Shown piece by piece: positions 44,264-53,635 of a stretch of DNA of 64,000 nt. The translations under genes and the position numbers were made by a program. Origin of the DNA: Stutzerimonas zhaodongensis (lineage in GTDB: Bacteria > Pseudomonadota > Gammaproteobacteria > Pseudomonadales > Pseudomonadaceae). The notes under the pieces are model-generated. The model made no database searches. It was given only the letters and a program-made list of their open reading frames with translations, and had not been told where the DNA came from. Every line of letters starts with the position of its first letter. Position 1 is the first letter of the stretch. The stretch lies in the NCBI RefSeq assembly GCF_003696365.1, contig NZ_RFFM01000001.1:682001-746000 (forward strand), in the 5' to 3' direction.

Positions 44264-45184
44264 TCAGCGCAGGCCGTAGCGTTTCCAGGCGTCGTCGGCG
44301 CTGAAATGCAATTGTGCATGCCGGCGAGCGAGCAGGGCGCGGTCCTTGTCGTAACCGCCGCCAATCACGCCTACCACCGGGATATCCCTTCCCAGGCAGT
44401 GATCGATCACCGCCGTGTCCCGCATGGCCAGGCCTTCATTGCTCAGATTCAGCAGGCCCAGTGCATCGTCCCGGTGGACGTCCACGCCGGCGTCGTAAAT
44501 CACCAGGTCTGGCTGATACAGCGGCAGCAGGTAGCTGAGGGTGTCATCGACGACTTTGAGGTATTCGGCGTCGCCCATGCCGGGCGGCAAGCCGATGTCC
44601 CAGTCGCTGCGGGCCTTGCGTGCGGGAAAGTTTTTCTCGCAATGCAGCGAGACCGTCACCGCGTCGGCGGTATCTTCGAGAATTCGTGCCGTGCCGTCGC
44701 CCTGGTGAACATCGCAGTCGAAGATCAACACACGCCCGACACGACCACTTTCCAACAGCGACAGGGCGATGATTGCCAGGTCATTGAAGATGCAGAACCC
44801 CGAGGCGTGGTCATGATGGGCATGGTGGGTGCCGCCCGCCAGGTGGCAGGCCAGCCCGTGCTGCAATGCCAGCTCAGCGGCGAGCAGGGACCCACCCACT
44901 GCACGAACCGTGCGCTGGGCCAGTTCCGGGCTCCAGGGCAGGCCGAGGCGCCGCAACTCCTCGCGACTCATGTCGCCGCAGCAGTATCGTTCGACATAAT
45001 GGCGATCATGTGCGAGTGCCAGGATATCGGCTGAACACAATTCAGGGCGTAATAACGCCTGGTCGGTGGTCAGGCCGCGCTCGACAAGATGGTCACGCAG
45101 CAGCCGGAACTTCTCCATCGGGAAGCGATGGCCAGGCGGCAACTGAGGGCTGTAATCGTCATGGAATACCAGCGGCAGGGACAT
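44264..45184 (-). CDS. Histone deacetylase-family zinc amidohydrolase
   Basis: 306 aa, class I/IV HDAC-like deacetylase fold. GGTHHAHHDHASGFCIFNDL holds the catalytic His pair. FDCDVHQGDGTARI and YDAGVDVHRDDALG carry the Asp-His-Asp zinc ligands. Substrates of bacterial members are acetylated small molecules or proteins; the specific one is unknown. The start MSLPLVFHDDYSP at 45184 is typical. It is divergent from the acetyltransferase gene with a 67-nt gap. Confidence 0.92.
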   Translation of the reverse strand: MSLPLVFHDDYSPQLPPGHRFPMEKFRLLRDHLVERGLTTDQALLRPELCSADILALAHDRHYVERYCCGDMSREELRRLGLPWSPELAQRTVRAVGGSLLAAELALQHGLACHLAGGTHHAHHDHASGFCIFNDLAIIALSLLESGRVGRVLIFDCDVHQGDGTARILEDTADAVTVSLHCEKNFPARKARSDWDIGLPPGMGDAEYLKVVDDTLSYLLPLYQPDLVIYDAGVDVHRDDALGLLNLSNEGLAMRDTAVIDHCLGRDIPVVGVIGGGYDKDRALLARRHAQLHFSADDAWKRYGLR

Positions 45185-45251
45185 CGATTGGCGCCTGAGG
45201 AGATCAGCAGCCAGTATGCAGAGCAGGTATTTCTCTCTTCAAGGAAACCGT

Positions 45252-45827
45252 ATGGGCAAACCGATGGAACGCATCGAACTGGACACGCCGCGTCTACGCC
45301 TACGTGCGTGGCGTGACTCGGATCTGGACCCGCTGGCAGAACTCTGCGCTGACCCGCTGGTGATGCGCTATTTTCCCGGATTGCTCTCGCGCGATGATTG
45401 CGCAGCAGCAATGGCCCGTTGCCGGATTCACTTCGCGCGATACGGATTTGGCTTTTGGGCCCTGGAACTCAAGGAGAACGGGCGCCTGATCGGATTGGCC
45501 GGCTTGGCCTGGAGTCGCTTGCAGTTGCCGTTCTGCCCAGCGGTGGAGGTCGGCTGGCGGCTCGCTCACGAGCATTGGGGCCAGGGCCTTGCCAAAGAGG
45601 CGGCAGAGGCGTCTCTGGCATGCGCGTTCGACCGGTTGCAGCTAGCGGAAGTAGTGGCTTACACCGCCGCAGTGAATGAGCCTTCGCTGGGTTTGATGGA
45701 GGCGCTGGGCATGCAACACGAGCCGGCGGATGACTTCGAGCATCCGCATATCTCCGCCGGGCATCCGTTACGCCCCCACAGGCTGTACCGGATCACGAGG
45801 GACGTCTGGGCCGACATTCGTCGATAA
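45252..45827 (+). CDS. GNAT-family N-acetyltransferase (RimJ/RimL-like)
   Basis: 191 aa from ATG 45252, with AAGGAAA upstream; 45264 is possible. IELDTPRLRLRAWRDSDLDP is the usual start of RimJ/RimL-like enzymes. The acetyl-CoA-binding region is VEVGWRLAHEHWGQGLAKEA, and MEALGMQ follows. The substrate is unknown. It is divergent from the HDAC-like gene, an acetylase/deacetylase pair by position only. Confidence 0.88.
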   Translation: MGKPMERIELDTPRLRLRAWRDSDLDPLAELCADPLVMRYFPGLLSRDDCAAAMARCRIHFARYGFGFWALELKENGRLIGLAGLAWSRLQLPFCPAVEVGWRLAHEHWGQGLAKEAAEASLACAFDRLQLAEVVAYTAAVNEPSLGLMEALGMQHEPADDFEHPHISAGHPLRPHRLYRITRDVWADIRR

Positions 45828-45909
45828 GCGCAACCAGTGGAGCGGTCATGGCGGAATCCGTAACATTGCGCACCTGCCCCGTGCCCGTAATTCATAAAGG
45901 AACAAAACC

Positions 45910-46779
45910 ATGAGCGACACCCTAGACACGCTGGTCAACCTGCTGTCGCTGGAGCGAATAGAAGAGAACCTGTTCCGCGGTGCCAGTCAGGATCTGGGGT
46001 TTCCGCAGCTGTTCGGCGGCCAGGTGGTCGGCCAGGCGCTGTCAGCTGCCAGCCAGACTGTCGCGCCTGAGCGGCATGTGCATTCCATGCATGGCTACTT
46101 CCTACGGCCAGGAGACTCCCATCAGCCGGTGGTCTATGACGTGGATCGGGTACGCGATGGCGGCAGTTTCACCACTCGTCGGGTCAGTGCGATCCAGAAA
46201 GGTCAGACCATCTTCACCTGCAGCGCCTCGTTTCAGGCCGATGAGACGGGCTTCGAGCATCAGTTGCCGATGCCAGAAGTGGTTGGGCCGGAGAATCTGC
46301 TCAGCGAGTGGGAACTGTTGCACAAGTTGACGCCGCTGGTGCCTGCACGGGTCGCGGAAAAGCTCCGCCGGCCCAAGCCCATCGAGATCCGGCCGGTGAC
46401 CTTGCAGGACCCGATAAACCCCCAGCCGATCGAGCCGATCCGGCATATCTGGTTCCGCGCCGACGGCTCGCTGCCGGATAACCCTGCACTGCATAAATAC
46501 CTGGTCGCCTACGCATCGGACTTCAGCTTCATCGGGACTGCGCTGCAGCCGCATGGTGTCAGCTCCTGGAGCAAGTTCATCCAGCTGGCGAGCCTTGACC
46601 ATGCCATCTGGTTTCACCGCGAAGTGCGTGCGGACGAGTGGCTGCTTTACTCGATGGACAGCCCCTGGGCAGGCAATGCGCGCGGATTCGCGCGTGGCAG
46701 CATCTTCAACCGCGCCGGTCAGTTGGTCGCCTCGGTCGCGCAGGAAGGGCTGATTCGCGTGCGTGAGGACTGGAAGTGA
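45910..46779 (+). CDS. tesB: Acyl-CoA thioesterase II
   Basis: Hydrolyses acyl-CoA to free acid and CoA. 289 aa with two hot-dog domains. FRGASQDLGFPQLFGGQVVG is the N-terminal block. The C-terminal half has DFSFIGTALQPHG and SLDHAIWFHREVRADEWLLY, containing the Asp/Thr/Gln-type catalytic site region of TesB. The GTG of the HAD gene overlaps its stop, so the two are co-translated. AAAGGAAC precedes the ATG. Confidence 0.95.
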   Translation: MSDTLDTLVNLLSLERIEENLFRGASQDLGFPQLFGGQVVGQALSAASQTVAPERHVHSMHGYFLRPGDSHQPVVYDVDRVRDGGSFTTRRVSAIQKGQTIFTCSASFQADETGFEHQLPMPEVVGPENLLSEWELLHKLTPLVPARVAEKLRRPKPIEIRPVTLQDPINPQPIEPIRHIWFRADGSLPDNPALHKYLVAYASDFSFIGTALQPHGVSSWSKFIQLASLDHAIWFHREVRADEWLLYSMDSPWAGNARGFARGSIFNRAGQLVASVAQEGLIRVREDWK

Positions 46780-47366
46780 GCCTGGCGCAGGCGCGGCATT
46801 GGGTGTTCGATATGGACGGCACCCTGACGCTGGCGGTGCACGATTTTCCGGCGATCAAGCGCGCGCTGGACATTCCCGAAGAGGACGACATCCTCCACCA
46901 TCTTGCCGCGCTGCCGGCTGACGAAGCCGCCAGCAAACGCGCCTGGCTACTCGAACATGAGCGGGAGCTTGCCTACGCCGCTAGCCCGGCACCGGGTGCG
47001 CGCGAGCTTCTGCATGCGTTGCGTGATCGGGGATGCCGCCTCGGCGTATTGACTCGCAATGCGCATGAGCTGGCGCTGGTGACACTGCAGGCGGTGGGGA
47101 TGGGCGACTGCTTCGCCAGCGAAGACATCCTCGGGCGAGACGAAGCGCCGCCAAAACCCGATCCCGGTGGCTTGCTGCATCTCGCTCAGAAATGGGGTGT
47201 CGAGCCGCAGGAACTGGTGATGGTGGGTGATTTCCGATTTGACCTGGAATGTGCCAGTGCCGCCGGTGCGCGCGGAGTGCTGGTCAATCTTCCGGAGAAT
47301 CCCTGGCCGGAACTGACCGAGCTGCATGCGCGCGATTGTGCCGAGCTGCTGCGGTCGTTGAGCTGA
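46776..47366 (+). CDS. HAD-superfamily hydrolase (phosphatase-like)
   Basis: 196 aa with a GTG start in the GTGA overlap with tesB. Motif I is FDMDGTLTLAVHDF, with the nucleophilic Asp and the acid/base Asp two residues on. Motif II is LGVLTRNAHE, the motif III Lys is in PPKPDPGG, and motif IV is MVGDFRFDLECASAAGA. It has a small cap, as in subclass IA. The substrate is unknown, possibly phosphoglycolate-like. Confidence 0.9.
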   Translation: MSLAQARHWVFDMDGTLTLAVHDFPAIKRALDIPEEDDILHHLAALPADEAASKRAWLLEHERELAYAASPAPGARELLHALRDRGCRLGVLTRNAHELALVTLQAVGMGDCFASEDILGRDEAPPKPDPGGLLHLAQKWGVEPQELVMVGDFRFDLECASAAGARGVLVNLPENPWPELTELHARDCAELLRSLS

Positions 47367-47392
47367 GGCGTGTGGTTTCGGAAGCCAGGTTC

Positions 47393-47583
47393 AGCTTCGA
47401 TGGGTATCGCAGGCTCAACCAGTCCTACGGATAAGTCCGCTGCACGTCGTAGCGTGGCTTCGTAGGGTGGATACCGCGTCATCGATCCACCGAGCGTTGG
47501 CACCGGTGGATGAAAAGAGCGCCATCCACCCTACGGATCGGCTCACTACGTCGTAGGATGGCGTTGAGCGGAGCGATACCCAT
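47393..47583. repeat. Cluster of GTAGGGTGG-family palindromes
   Basis: The gap between the HAD gene and the thioredoxin gene is filled by repeat arms. A degenerate arm GATGGGTATCGC...CCTACG is at 47399-47430. CGTAGGGTGG starts at 47461, with ATCCACC near 47484. GGTGGATG...CATCCACCCTACG spans 47505-47535, and CGTAGGATGG...GCGATACCCA spans 47551-47581. This is the densest array of the family in the window. Confidence 0.8.
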
Positions 47584-47598
47584 TGATTCATCTGGGGA

Positions 47599-48468
47599 TC
47601 AATACAGCGCCTGGTACAGCTTGCGGCGGTAGGTGGTGACCAGCGGGTGGTCGCTGCCTAGGAGGTCGAATACCTGCAACAACGTTTTGTGCGGCAGGCC
47701 TTCGGCGTAACCGCGATTGCGTACGAAGAGCTTCAACAGCCCATCCAACGCGGCTTCGTGTTGCTGGCGCGCCAGTTGCTGGATGGCCAGCTGATAAGCT
47801 GCTTCATCGTCGTCGGCGTTCTGGGCGAGGCGGCTTTTGAGATCGGCGACTTCAGGCAAATCCTTGGCTTGGCGAAGAAAAGTCAGCTGCGCACGGGCGC
47901 CGGCCAGCGCCTGCTTGTGCTCGTCCCCCTTCACCGCATTGAGCACAGCTTCGGCTTCGCCCAGTTCGCCACGCTCGGCCAGGCAGCGCGCATAAAGAAT
48001 CAGCGCTGCAGCGTTTTCGTTATCCTCGGTCAGCAACTGCTTGAGCAGGTTCTCCGCGTCACCGATACGGCCTTCGGCGAACATTGCCTGTGCAGACTCC
48101 AGCAGATCGGCTTCAGGCTCGGCGGGTGCCTGTACATGCGGTGCCAGCATCGCGCGTATCGCGGATTCGGGCTGAGCACCGGCGAAACCGTCCACCGGTT
48201 GGCCATCTTTGAACAGCACGACGGTTGGTAGGCTGCGAACGCCGAAACGGGCGACCACATCTTGCTCGACATCGCAGTTGACCTTCGCCAGCACCAACTC
48301 GCCCTGGTACTCCTCGGTGATCTTCGCTAGCAGCGGCATCAACGCCTTGCACGGCGCGCACCATTCGGCCCAGAAGTCCACGAGCACCGGTTTGTGAAAG
48401 GAGTTTTCCAGCACCAGTTGCTCAAAGTTGGCACCGGTCACGTCGAAGATGTAGGGGGTCTGGCTCAT
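47599..48468 (-). CDS. cnoX: Thioredoxin-domain co-chaperone, CnoX/YbbN-like
   Basis: 289 aa. The N-terminal thioredoxin domain (residues about 1-110) has VDFWAEWCAPCKALMPLL with an intact CAPC redox pair; E. coli CnoX lacks the first Cys. The C-terminal part is a TPR-like helical domain (ESAQAMFAEGRIGDAENLLK, ALILYARCLAERGELGEAEA). CnoX-type proteins hold misfolded proteins and protect cysteines during oxidative stress, working with GroEL. Monocistronic. Confidence 0.9.
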   Translation of the reverse strand: MSQTPYIFDVTGANFEQLVLENSFHKPVLVDFWAEWCAPCKALMPLLAKITEEYQGELVLAKVNCDVEQDVVARFGVRSLPTVVLFKDGQPVDGFAGAQPESAIRAMLAPHVQAPAEPEADLLESAQAMFAEGRIGDAENLLKQLLTEDNENAAALILYARCLAERGELGEAEAVLNAVKGDEHKQALAGARAQLTFLRQAKDLPEVADLKSRLAQNADDDEAAYQLAIQQLARQQHEAALDGLLKLFVRNRGYAEGLPHKTLLQVFDLLGSDHPLVTTYRRKLYQALY

Positions 48469-48551
48469 CGGAGGTCTCGGAATCTGCGCGTGCGAAATGA
48501 GGCGAGCATGTTAAGTGGGGGCGGGCCGAAGCGGAAGCAAGGCCGTAATGG

Positions 48552-49085
48552 TCAGCCGCTCGTAGCCGCTAGGGGCCAGTGCACCAGTTCATCGTAGCGT
48601 ACGCCCGATTCGGTATTTTCCGAGCGGAACAGGCCGTAGCCATTCACGCGCCATTCGAATGCTTCCGACGCGAAGTGCGGCTGATGCATAACGGCCTCGC
48701 GTGCCAGCGTCACGTGCGGCAGAAAAGGCCGCGAGTCTGGAACCATACCCAGGGAAGACAGGCCTGTACGCAAATTGTCGACCAGTTGGAGTAAAGGGGG
48801 TGGGGGTAAGCCTGGCGTCAGGCACAGGAAGCCATTGCCAATCGTCTGCACCTGATCCAGGCGCAGGTAGAAGCTGGTGCCGCGCAGTTGATCGCCTAGA
48901 TCCTTGAAACCGTCTAGCGCTGTCGTGGGCTGGCTGCCGAGAAACGCCAAGGTCAGATGCAGGTTGTCTTTGGCTACAGGTCTGCCGGCCAGCGGCAGGC
49001 TGTCGCGCCAGCTGCAGATATTGTCCGCCAATGCAGGCGGGCAGCCCAGGGCGAAGAACAGGCGCAGAGGTTTCTCGCTGGCCAT
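48552..49085 (-). CDS. thpR: RNA 2',3'-cyclic phosphodiesterase (2H family)
   Basis: 177 aa from ATG 49085, with GGAGGAG upstream. Two HxTx motifs define the 2H phosphoesterase site: NLHLTLAFLG near residue 38 and FLPHVTLARE near residue 120. RLFFALGCPP is the typical start. ThpR opens RNA 2',3'-cyclic phosphates and was formerly called 2'-5' RNA ligase. The methyltransferase gene upstream is on the same strand, 44 nt away. Confidence 0.92.
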   Translation of the reverse strand: MASEKPLRLFFALGCPPALADNICSWRDSLPLAGRPVAKDNLHLTLAFLGSQPTTALDGFKDLGDQLRGTSFYLRLDQVQTIGNGFLCLTPGLPPPPLLQLVDNLRTGLSSLGMVPDSRPFLPHVTLAREAVMHQPHFASEAFEWRVNGYGLFRSENTESGVRYDELVHWPLAATSG

Positions 49086-49129
49086 GGTGTGCTCCTCCTT
49101 TCTCGGCATGACTGCTGCTTGCGGTAGGT

Positions 49130-49813
49130 TCAGCCGACTATCGTCGACTCGGCGGCCGCGCGGCGGTCAGCCTGGTAGAGGCTTACACGCCGAAATTCTG
49201 CAGGCTCGGCCAGATCCGGCCAGGTGCAGGCGTCGAGCACATCCAGGCGTTCGTACAAGGGGTGCTGAAAGTCACGGACGCGGGAATCGGCGACCAGCGC
49301 AACCTGACCACGGGTGAGGAACTGATCCAGCAAAGGGAGATTTTCGCGGTCATAGAGCACGTCCGCGACGATGATCAGGTCGTAGCGATCTGCTTCAGCG
49401 AAGAAGTCCTGCGAATAGCAGAGCTGCACACCATTCAGCTCGGCATTGGCGCGACAGGCGGCCAAGGCCAGCGGGTCAAGGTCACAGGCCACCACTTCGA
49501 CAGCCCCAGCCTTCGCTGCGGCGATAGCGGCAACGCCCGATCCAGACCCGAAGTCCAGTACGCGTTTGCCGCGGACCCATTCGGGATTCGCCGCCAGCCA
49601 ACGCGCAAGCACCAGCCCACTCGCCCAGCAGAAGCACCAGTAAGGAGGGGCATGGAGGATCCGTCGGGTTTCCTCGGGGCTGAAAGCGCGTTCCATGTTG
49701 GCGGCATCGATCAGCCACAGGCGTACATCGGTATCGGGCAGCGATTCGACGCACAGCCGCGCATCACCCAGCAGGTCAGTCAGCGCTGCCTGCAATTCAG
49801 CCGGTGGCGTCAA
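49130..49813 (-). CDS. Class I SAM-dependent methyltransferase (ETFB/protein-lysine type)
   Basis: 227 aa. Motif I is VLDFGSGSGVAAIAAAKAGA, and motif II follows as VVACDLDPLALAACRANAEL. The downstream DLIIVADVLYDRENLPLL matches the NDUFAF/ETFB-lysine methyltransferase type. PPYWCFCWASGLVLARWLA before motif I also fits. The start codon is TTG in the TTGA overlap with the lipoprotein gene upstream, indicating coupled translation. Confidence 0.85.
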   Translation of the reverse strand: MTPPAELQAALTDLLGDARLCVESLPDTDVRLWLIDAANMERAFSPEETRRILHAPPYWCFCWASGLVLARWLAANPEWVRGKRVLDFGSGSGVAAIAAAKAGAVEVVACDLDPLALAACRANAELNGVQLCYSQDFFAEADRYDLIIVADVLYDRENLPLLDQFLTRGQVALVADSRVRDFQHPLYERLDVLDACTWPDLAEPAEFRRVSLYQADRRAAAESTIVG

Positions 49814-50238
49814 GGTGCTGGCACCAGACGCAACGGGCCCAGCGACTGAGTGGCCGAGCTGGTGATATCGACGGCAGGCAGGCTCATGATCAACTGACCT
49901 GAACGCGTTACCCGCCCGCGTAGTTCAACCTTCTGTTCCTTGGGAAACTCCTCGGCGTTGAACTTGAGGATGAAGGGCAGATCGCTGCCTCGGCCTTGCA
50001 ACTGCACATTGCTGAGCAGGCGGTCAGGCTGGTCACGGCGATTGACTTCGAGCAGGGCCAACTCGACCTCACTGTCGGCTGGCACACCGATCAGGCTGCC
50101 GTGCAGCTCGTGCATCAGCGTCGTTTCCTGCGGCAGCTCCTCGAATGTCACGGGTGCAGTCGGGCGCTGGGTCTGCTCACTGGAGCAGCCAAACAGCATC
50201 ACTATCAAAGCAGGCAGAACAAGTGGGCGTAACTGCAC
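49810..50238 (-). CDS. YbaY-family lipoprotein
   Basis: 142 aa with a GTG start. The signal PLVLPALIVMLFGC has lipobox LFGC and predicted lipidated Cys18. The remainder, about 100 residues, reads as beta-rich: HELHGSLIGVPADSEVELAL, PFILKFNAEEFPKEQKVELR. This matches the YbaY/YscW fold of periplasmic lipoproteins. Function is unknown. Co-translated with the methyltransferase gene. Confidence 0.82.
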   Translation of the reverse strand: MQLRPLVLPALIVMLFGCSSEQTQRPTAPVTFEELPQETTLMHELHGSLIGVPADSEVELALLEVNRRDQPDRLLSNVQLQGRGSDLPFILKFNAEEFPKEQKVELRGRVTRSGQLIMSLPAVDITSSATQSLGPLRLVPAP

Positions 50239-50352
50239 GGAGAACTCCAGAACGTGGCGTTAATGCGCGCCTGTATAGCAACAATCCGCCCGATTTGTCT
50301 TGCCGGCGGGATGCGCTACCATGGCCCTCCCGACGTCTGACAGCTCTGACCC

Positions 50353-50820
50353 ATGCATTGTCCCTTCTGTGGTGCACATGACACCAAAGTCATCGACTCG
50401 CGCCTCGTAGCCGAGGGCGATCAGGTGCGTCGCCGCCGTGAGTGCCTCGCCTGTGGCGAGCGTTTCACCACTTTCGAAACGGCCGAACTGGTCATGCCGC
50501 GGCTGATCAAGCAGGACGGCAGCCGTCAGCCGTTCGATGAAGAGAAATTGCGCGCCGGCATGCAGCGTGCGCTGGAAAAAAGACCGGTCAGCGTCGAGCG
50601 GCTGGAAGAAGCCATCGCCCATATCAAACATCGACTGCGCGCAACCGGCGAGCGCGAGATCAAGTCGCGCGTGCTCGGCGAGCTGGTGATGGTCGAGCTG
50701 CAGAAGCTCGACGAAGTTGCCTATATCCGCTTTGCCTCGGTCTATCGACGTTTTCAGGATCTGAATGAATTCCGCGAGGAAATCGAACGCCTGTCACGCG
50801 AGCCTGTAAAAACCGAATGA
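50353..50820 (+). CDS. nrdR: Transcriptional repressor NrdR
   Basis: Represses ribonucleotide reductase genes in response to (d)ATP. 155 aa. The zinc ribbon has [19 protein letters not shown] with CPFC and [12 protein letters not shown] with CLAC. The ATP-cone domain begins [20 protein letters not shown]. Length and sequence are standard for NrdR. The TGA overlaps the ribD ATG, so the two are co-translated, the usual Pseudomonas arrangement. Confidence 0.97.
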   Translation: MHCPFCGAHDTKVIDSRLVAEGDQVRRRRECLACGERFTTFETAELVMPRLIKQDGSRQPFDEEKLRAGMQRALEKRPVSVERLEEAIAHIKHRLRATGEREIKSRVLGELVMVELQKLDEVAYIRFASVYRRFQDLNEFREEIERLSREPVKTE

Positions 50821-51926
50821 GCACCACAGACCACGCGTGGATGGCCCTGGCGCTGCAGCTTGCTCGCAAAGGGCTGTACTCCACGCATCCCAATCCGCGG
50901 GTGGGCTGCGTCATCGTCAAGGATGGCGAGCTTGTCGGCGAGGGCTGGCATGCGCGCACAGGCGAGCCACATGCCGAAGTCCATGCGTTGCGCCAGGCGG
51001 GCGAGCGCGCCCGCGGTGCGACTGCTTACGTCACCCTTGAGCCCTGCAGCCACCATGGGCGCACGCCACCTTGCGCCGAAGCCCTGGTCAACGCCGGCGT
51101 CGCTCGTGTCGTCGCAGCCATGCAGGACCCCAATCCCCAAGTAGCCGGGCGGGGCCTCGAGCGCTTGCGCAGCGCCGGGATCGAGGTTTCAAGTGGAGTG
51201 CTGGAGACTGATGCCCGAGCGCTGAATGTCGGCTTCATCAAACGCATGGAGTCCGGCCTGCCTTATTTGCGGGCCAAGCTCGCCATGAGCCTGGATGGCC
51301 GTACCGCCATGGCCAGCGGTGAAAGCCAGTGGATTACCGGGGCCGCGGCCCGTTCCGAGGTCCAGCGGCTGCGTGCGCAATCGAGCTTGGTGTTGACTGG
51401 CGCCGATACGGTGCTGATGGACAATGCCAGGCTGACCGTCCGAGCGGCAGAGTTAGGGCTCGATGAGGAGATGACCGCGCTGGCCATGCAGCGTCCTCCG
51501 TTGCGGGTGCTGGTGGACGGGCAGCTGCGCGTGCCGTTGGACACGCCGTTCTTCCAGGCAGGCCCCGCGCTGGTGGCGAGCACTCGATCTGATCAGGCTG
51601 AAACTTATCGGGCAGCGGGACACGAATTACTGACTTTGGTGGGTGATGCGGGGCACGTGGATCTTCTGGCGCTGCTACGCGAGCTCGGGGTCCGTGGCGC
51701 CAACGAGGTTCTGCTCGAGGCAGGGCCACGTCTGGCAGGCGCCTTTGCAGCATTGGGTTTGATCGATGAGTACCAGTTGTTCGTTGCCGCCAATTTCCTG
51801 GGTTCTGCGGCTCGACCGCTGCTGGATCTGCCACTGGAGCGCATGAGCGAAGCGCGAGAACTGCAGATCAAGGACATCCGGGCCGTTGGCGACGACTGGA
51901 AAGTCATCGCCGTGCCGGCGAGCTGA
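50817..51926 (+). CDS. ribD: Riboflavin biosynthesis deaminase/reductase RibD
   Basis: Bifunctional diaminohydroxyphosphoribosylaminopyrimidine deaminase and 5-amino-6-(5-phosphoribosylamino)uracil reductase. 369 aa. The N-terminal zinc deaminase has [14 protein letters not shown] with the HAE motif, and [19 protein letters not shown] with the PC..C cysteines. The reductase half starts near residue 145 ([20 protein letters not shown]). It overlaps nrdR by 4 bases. The other rib genes begin about 2 kb downstream after two reverse-strand genes. Confidence 0.96.
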   Translation: MSTTDHAWMALALQLARKGLYSTHPNPRVGCVIVKDGELVGEGWHARTGEPHAEVHALRQAGERARGATAYVTLEPCSHHGRTPPCAEALVNAGVARVVAAMQDPNPQVAGRGLERLRSAGIEVSSGVLETDARALNVGFIKRMESGLPYLRAKLAMSLDGRTAMASGESQWITGAAARSEVQRLRAQSSLVLTGADTVLMDNARLTVRAAELGLDEEMTALAMQRPPLRVLVDGQLRVPLDTPFFQAGPALVASTRSDQAETYRAAGHELLTLVGDAGHVDLLALLRELGVRGANEVLLEAGPRLAGAFAALGLIDEYQLFVAANFLGSAARPLLDLPLERMSEARELQIKDIRAVGDDWKVIAVPAS

Positions 51927-51941
51927 CACACGATCCCGCCG

Positions 51942-52448
51942 TTATTCGATGCCAACTTGCTGGTCATATAGCGCGAATCCGCGCGCCTGATAGTTCTGTA
52001 GGGCGCTCGGGTGGTCGAGGGTGCAGGTGTGGACCCAGACGCGCCGGGTCCCCGGCCACTCCCAGGCACTGGTGATCGCATGGCTCAGCAGGCCACCGCC
52101 AAACCCTCGGCCAAAGAAAGCGCTTTCCAGCCCGAAATAAAGTATCTCGACGTCCTCACCGTTACGGCGCAGTTCGTAATAGCCGGCAATGGCGCCGCGG
52201 TGGTAGGCCACCCAAGTGCGAAGATCGGGGTTTTCAATTTCCTGCCGCCAGGCTTCGTCAGATTGTTGAAGTCGCTCGATCCATTGCCATGGGCCACCAA
52301 TCAGCTGGTAGAGAAACTGGTTGAAGCGGAACTGCTTGATCTCGCATTCGCTGATCAGCAAGTCCTGCGGCACTGGCTTGGGCCGAAGCTGCGAAGGCGA
52401 GGTCATCTCAAGAAAATACGTCACCGTTTGCTCAGTCAATGCGATCAC
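51942..52448 (-). CDS. GNAT-family N-acetyltransferase
   Basis: 168 aa. GAIAGYYELRRNGEDVEIL and FFGRGFGGGLLSHAITSAWE form the acetyl-CoA-binding core, and SALQNYQARGFALYDQQ is the C-terminal signature. The start is uncertain: GTG 52448 has a poor ribosome site, and a TTG at 52439 or ATG further in is possible. The substrate is unknown. It lies on the strand opposite to the riboflavin genes and shares this insertion with the dioxygenase-like gene. Confidence 0.82.
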   Translation of the reverse strand: MIALTEQTVTYFLEMTSPSQLRPKPVPQDLLISECEIKQFRFNQFLYQLIGGPWQWIERLQQSDEAWRQEIENPDLRTWVAYHRGAIAGYYELRRNGEDVEILYFGLESAFFGRGFGGGLLSHAITSAWEWPGTRRVWVHTCTLDHPSALQNYQARGFALYDQQVGIE

Positions 52449-52543
52449 CTTGTCGGTCTGTCCAGGGCTTCACAGCATAAGCGATGGAAACGTAATCGCT
52501 GAGCGCCGGTCGAGTGCGCGCTCAGCTCATGCCAAACGAGCGA

Positions 52544-53311
52544 TCAGTTAACCGGGCGCAGTCCATTGTGATCCAGCTTGGCACGGCGCTTGTTGGCCCC
52601 CAACAGGAACCGCGCAACAGTGCTTTCATAGTGCGGGTTGCCGAAGTGGAACAGCACGGTAGCGCGCAGCATTGCCGGGTCGCACACATCGTTGGCGTGC
52701 AGGCTCCGGTAGCCTGAAAACAGATAGAGGTTGCCGGGTTCCAGCTTCAGCCGGATCGGCTTTAGCCAGCCGCGGCGCACTGCGAATGCAGTCAGCTTTT
52801 GGCTTGCGGAGTTGTGCAGCACGGCTTTCTGGATCACGTTGCGCAACGCATTGAAGCGCACCCGGCGCACGTTGGGAAAGATGATCAGATCGCCGCAGTG
52901 TTCGCCCTCGGTTGGAATGAACAGAGGCAGCAGCGCGGTGACCGCCGTCGCGTCAAAGTGATAGAAGTGCGATTGCTTGAGCCCGCTCCGGCCTTGCAAA
53001 CAGCGGATCACCGGGAAGATCTGCTCAGTTGGCGCAGCGTCTCGCCCAGCCTGCCGTCTGTATAGCTCTGCAAGCATGTCCTTGAACGGAACCGAAAGCG
53101 CCATCGCGCTTGCAATACTGCCGTTCAGAGCCTCTATGCCGTGTATGGCGAAATATTCGCCTTCATGCCTGGCGGCCTGCTCTTCGATGAAGGCGCGGGC
53201 CAGGCTCAGCTCTTCTTGTGAAATATAGTTTTCGATGACCGTATAGCCGTTGCGGTCGATCTCGGCAGCCTGGGCCGCCATCATGTTTTCCGTAGCCGTA
53301 ACCCCTGACAT
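52544..53311 (-). CDS. Phytanoyl-CoA dioxygenase-like protein
   Basis: 255 aa from ATG 53311, with GAGGG 6 nt upstream. NGYTVIENYISQEELSLARA is the usual N-terminal block of PhyH-like Fe(II)/2-oxoglutarate oxygenases. QSHFYHFDATAVTALLPLF gives the HxD iron ligands. LEPGNLYLFSGYRSLHAND carries a distal His. The substrate is unknown. The upstream in-frame extension to 53848 crosses the region in front of the FMN riboswitch on the other strand and is rejected. Confidence 0.75.
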   Translation of the reverse strand: MSGVTATENMMAAQAAEIDRNGYTVIENYISQEELSLARAFIEEQAARHEGEYFAIHGIEALNGSIASAMALSVPFKDMLAELYRRQAGRDAAPTEQIFPVIRCLQGRSGLKQSHFYHFDATAVTALLPLFIPTEGEHCGDLIIFPNVRRVRFNALRNVIQKAVLHNSASQKLTAFAVRRGWLKPIRLKLEPGNLYLFSGYRSLHANDVCDPAMLRATVLFHFGNPHYESTVARFLLGANKRRAKLDHNGLRPVN

Positions 53312-53635
53312 ACCCATCCCTCGTGGCACATATGAAGGTCCGGAGCGTTCTTCCTGATCGTGTCCTTTGTGCTGCGCGTTGGGATCGCAAAAATGCGAGC
53401 AGATCCTGGCTCGGCGTGTCGGTACGAAGTGCGGGAGCGACGTTCCATCCTGATCGTCTTGCAGACGCAAAGGCACAGTGAGCACCTTTTGCGATGGGTA
53501 TGGACAAACAAGCGCAGCGGTAGTTGCGTGGCGTGTTAAATAATGTTTCAGAAAGCGCTCAAGGTTCGAACGGTCGTTTGCCGGCTGCAGAATAAGCGCA
53601 TCTATGGTAAAAACTGCGCCGGGCCTTAAAGGGTC

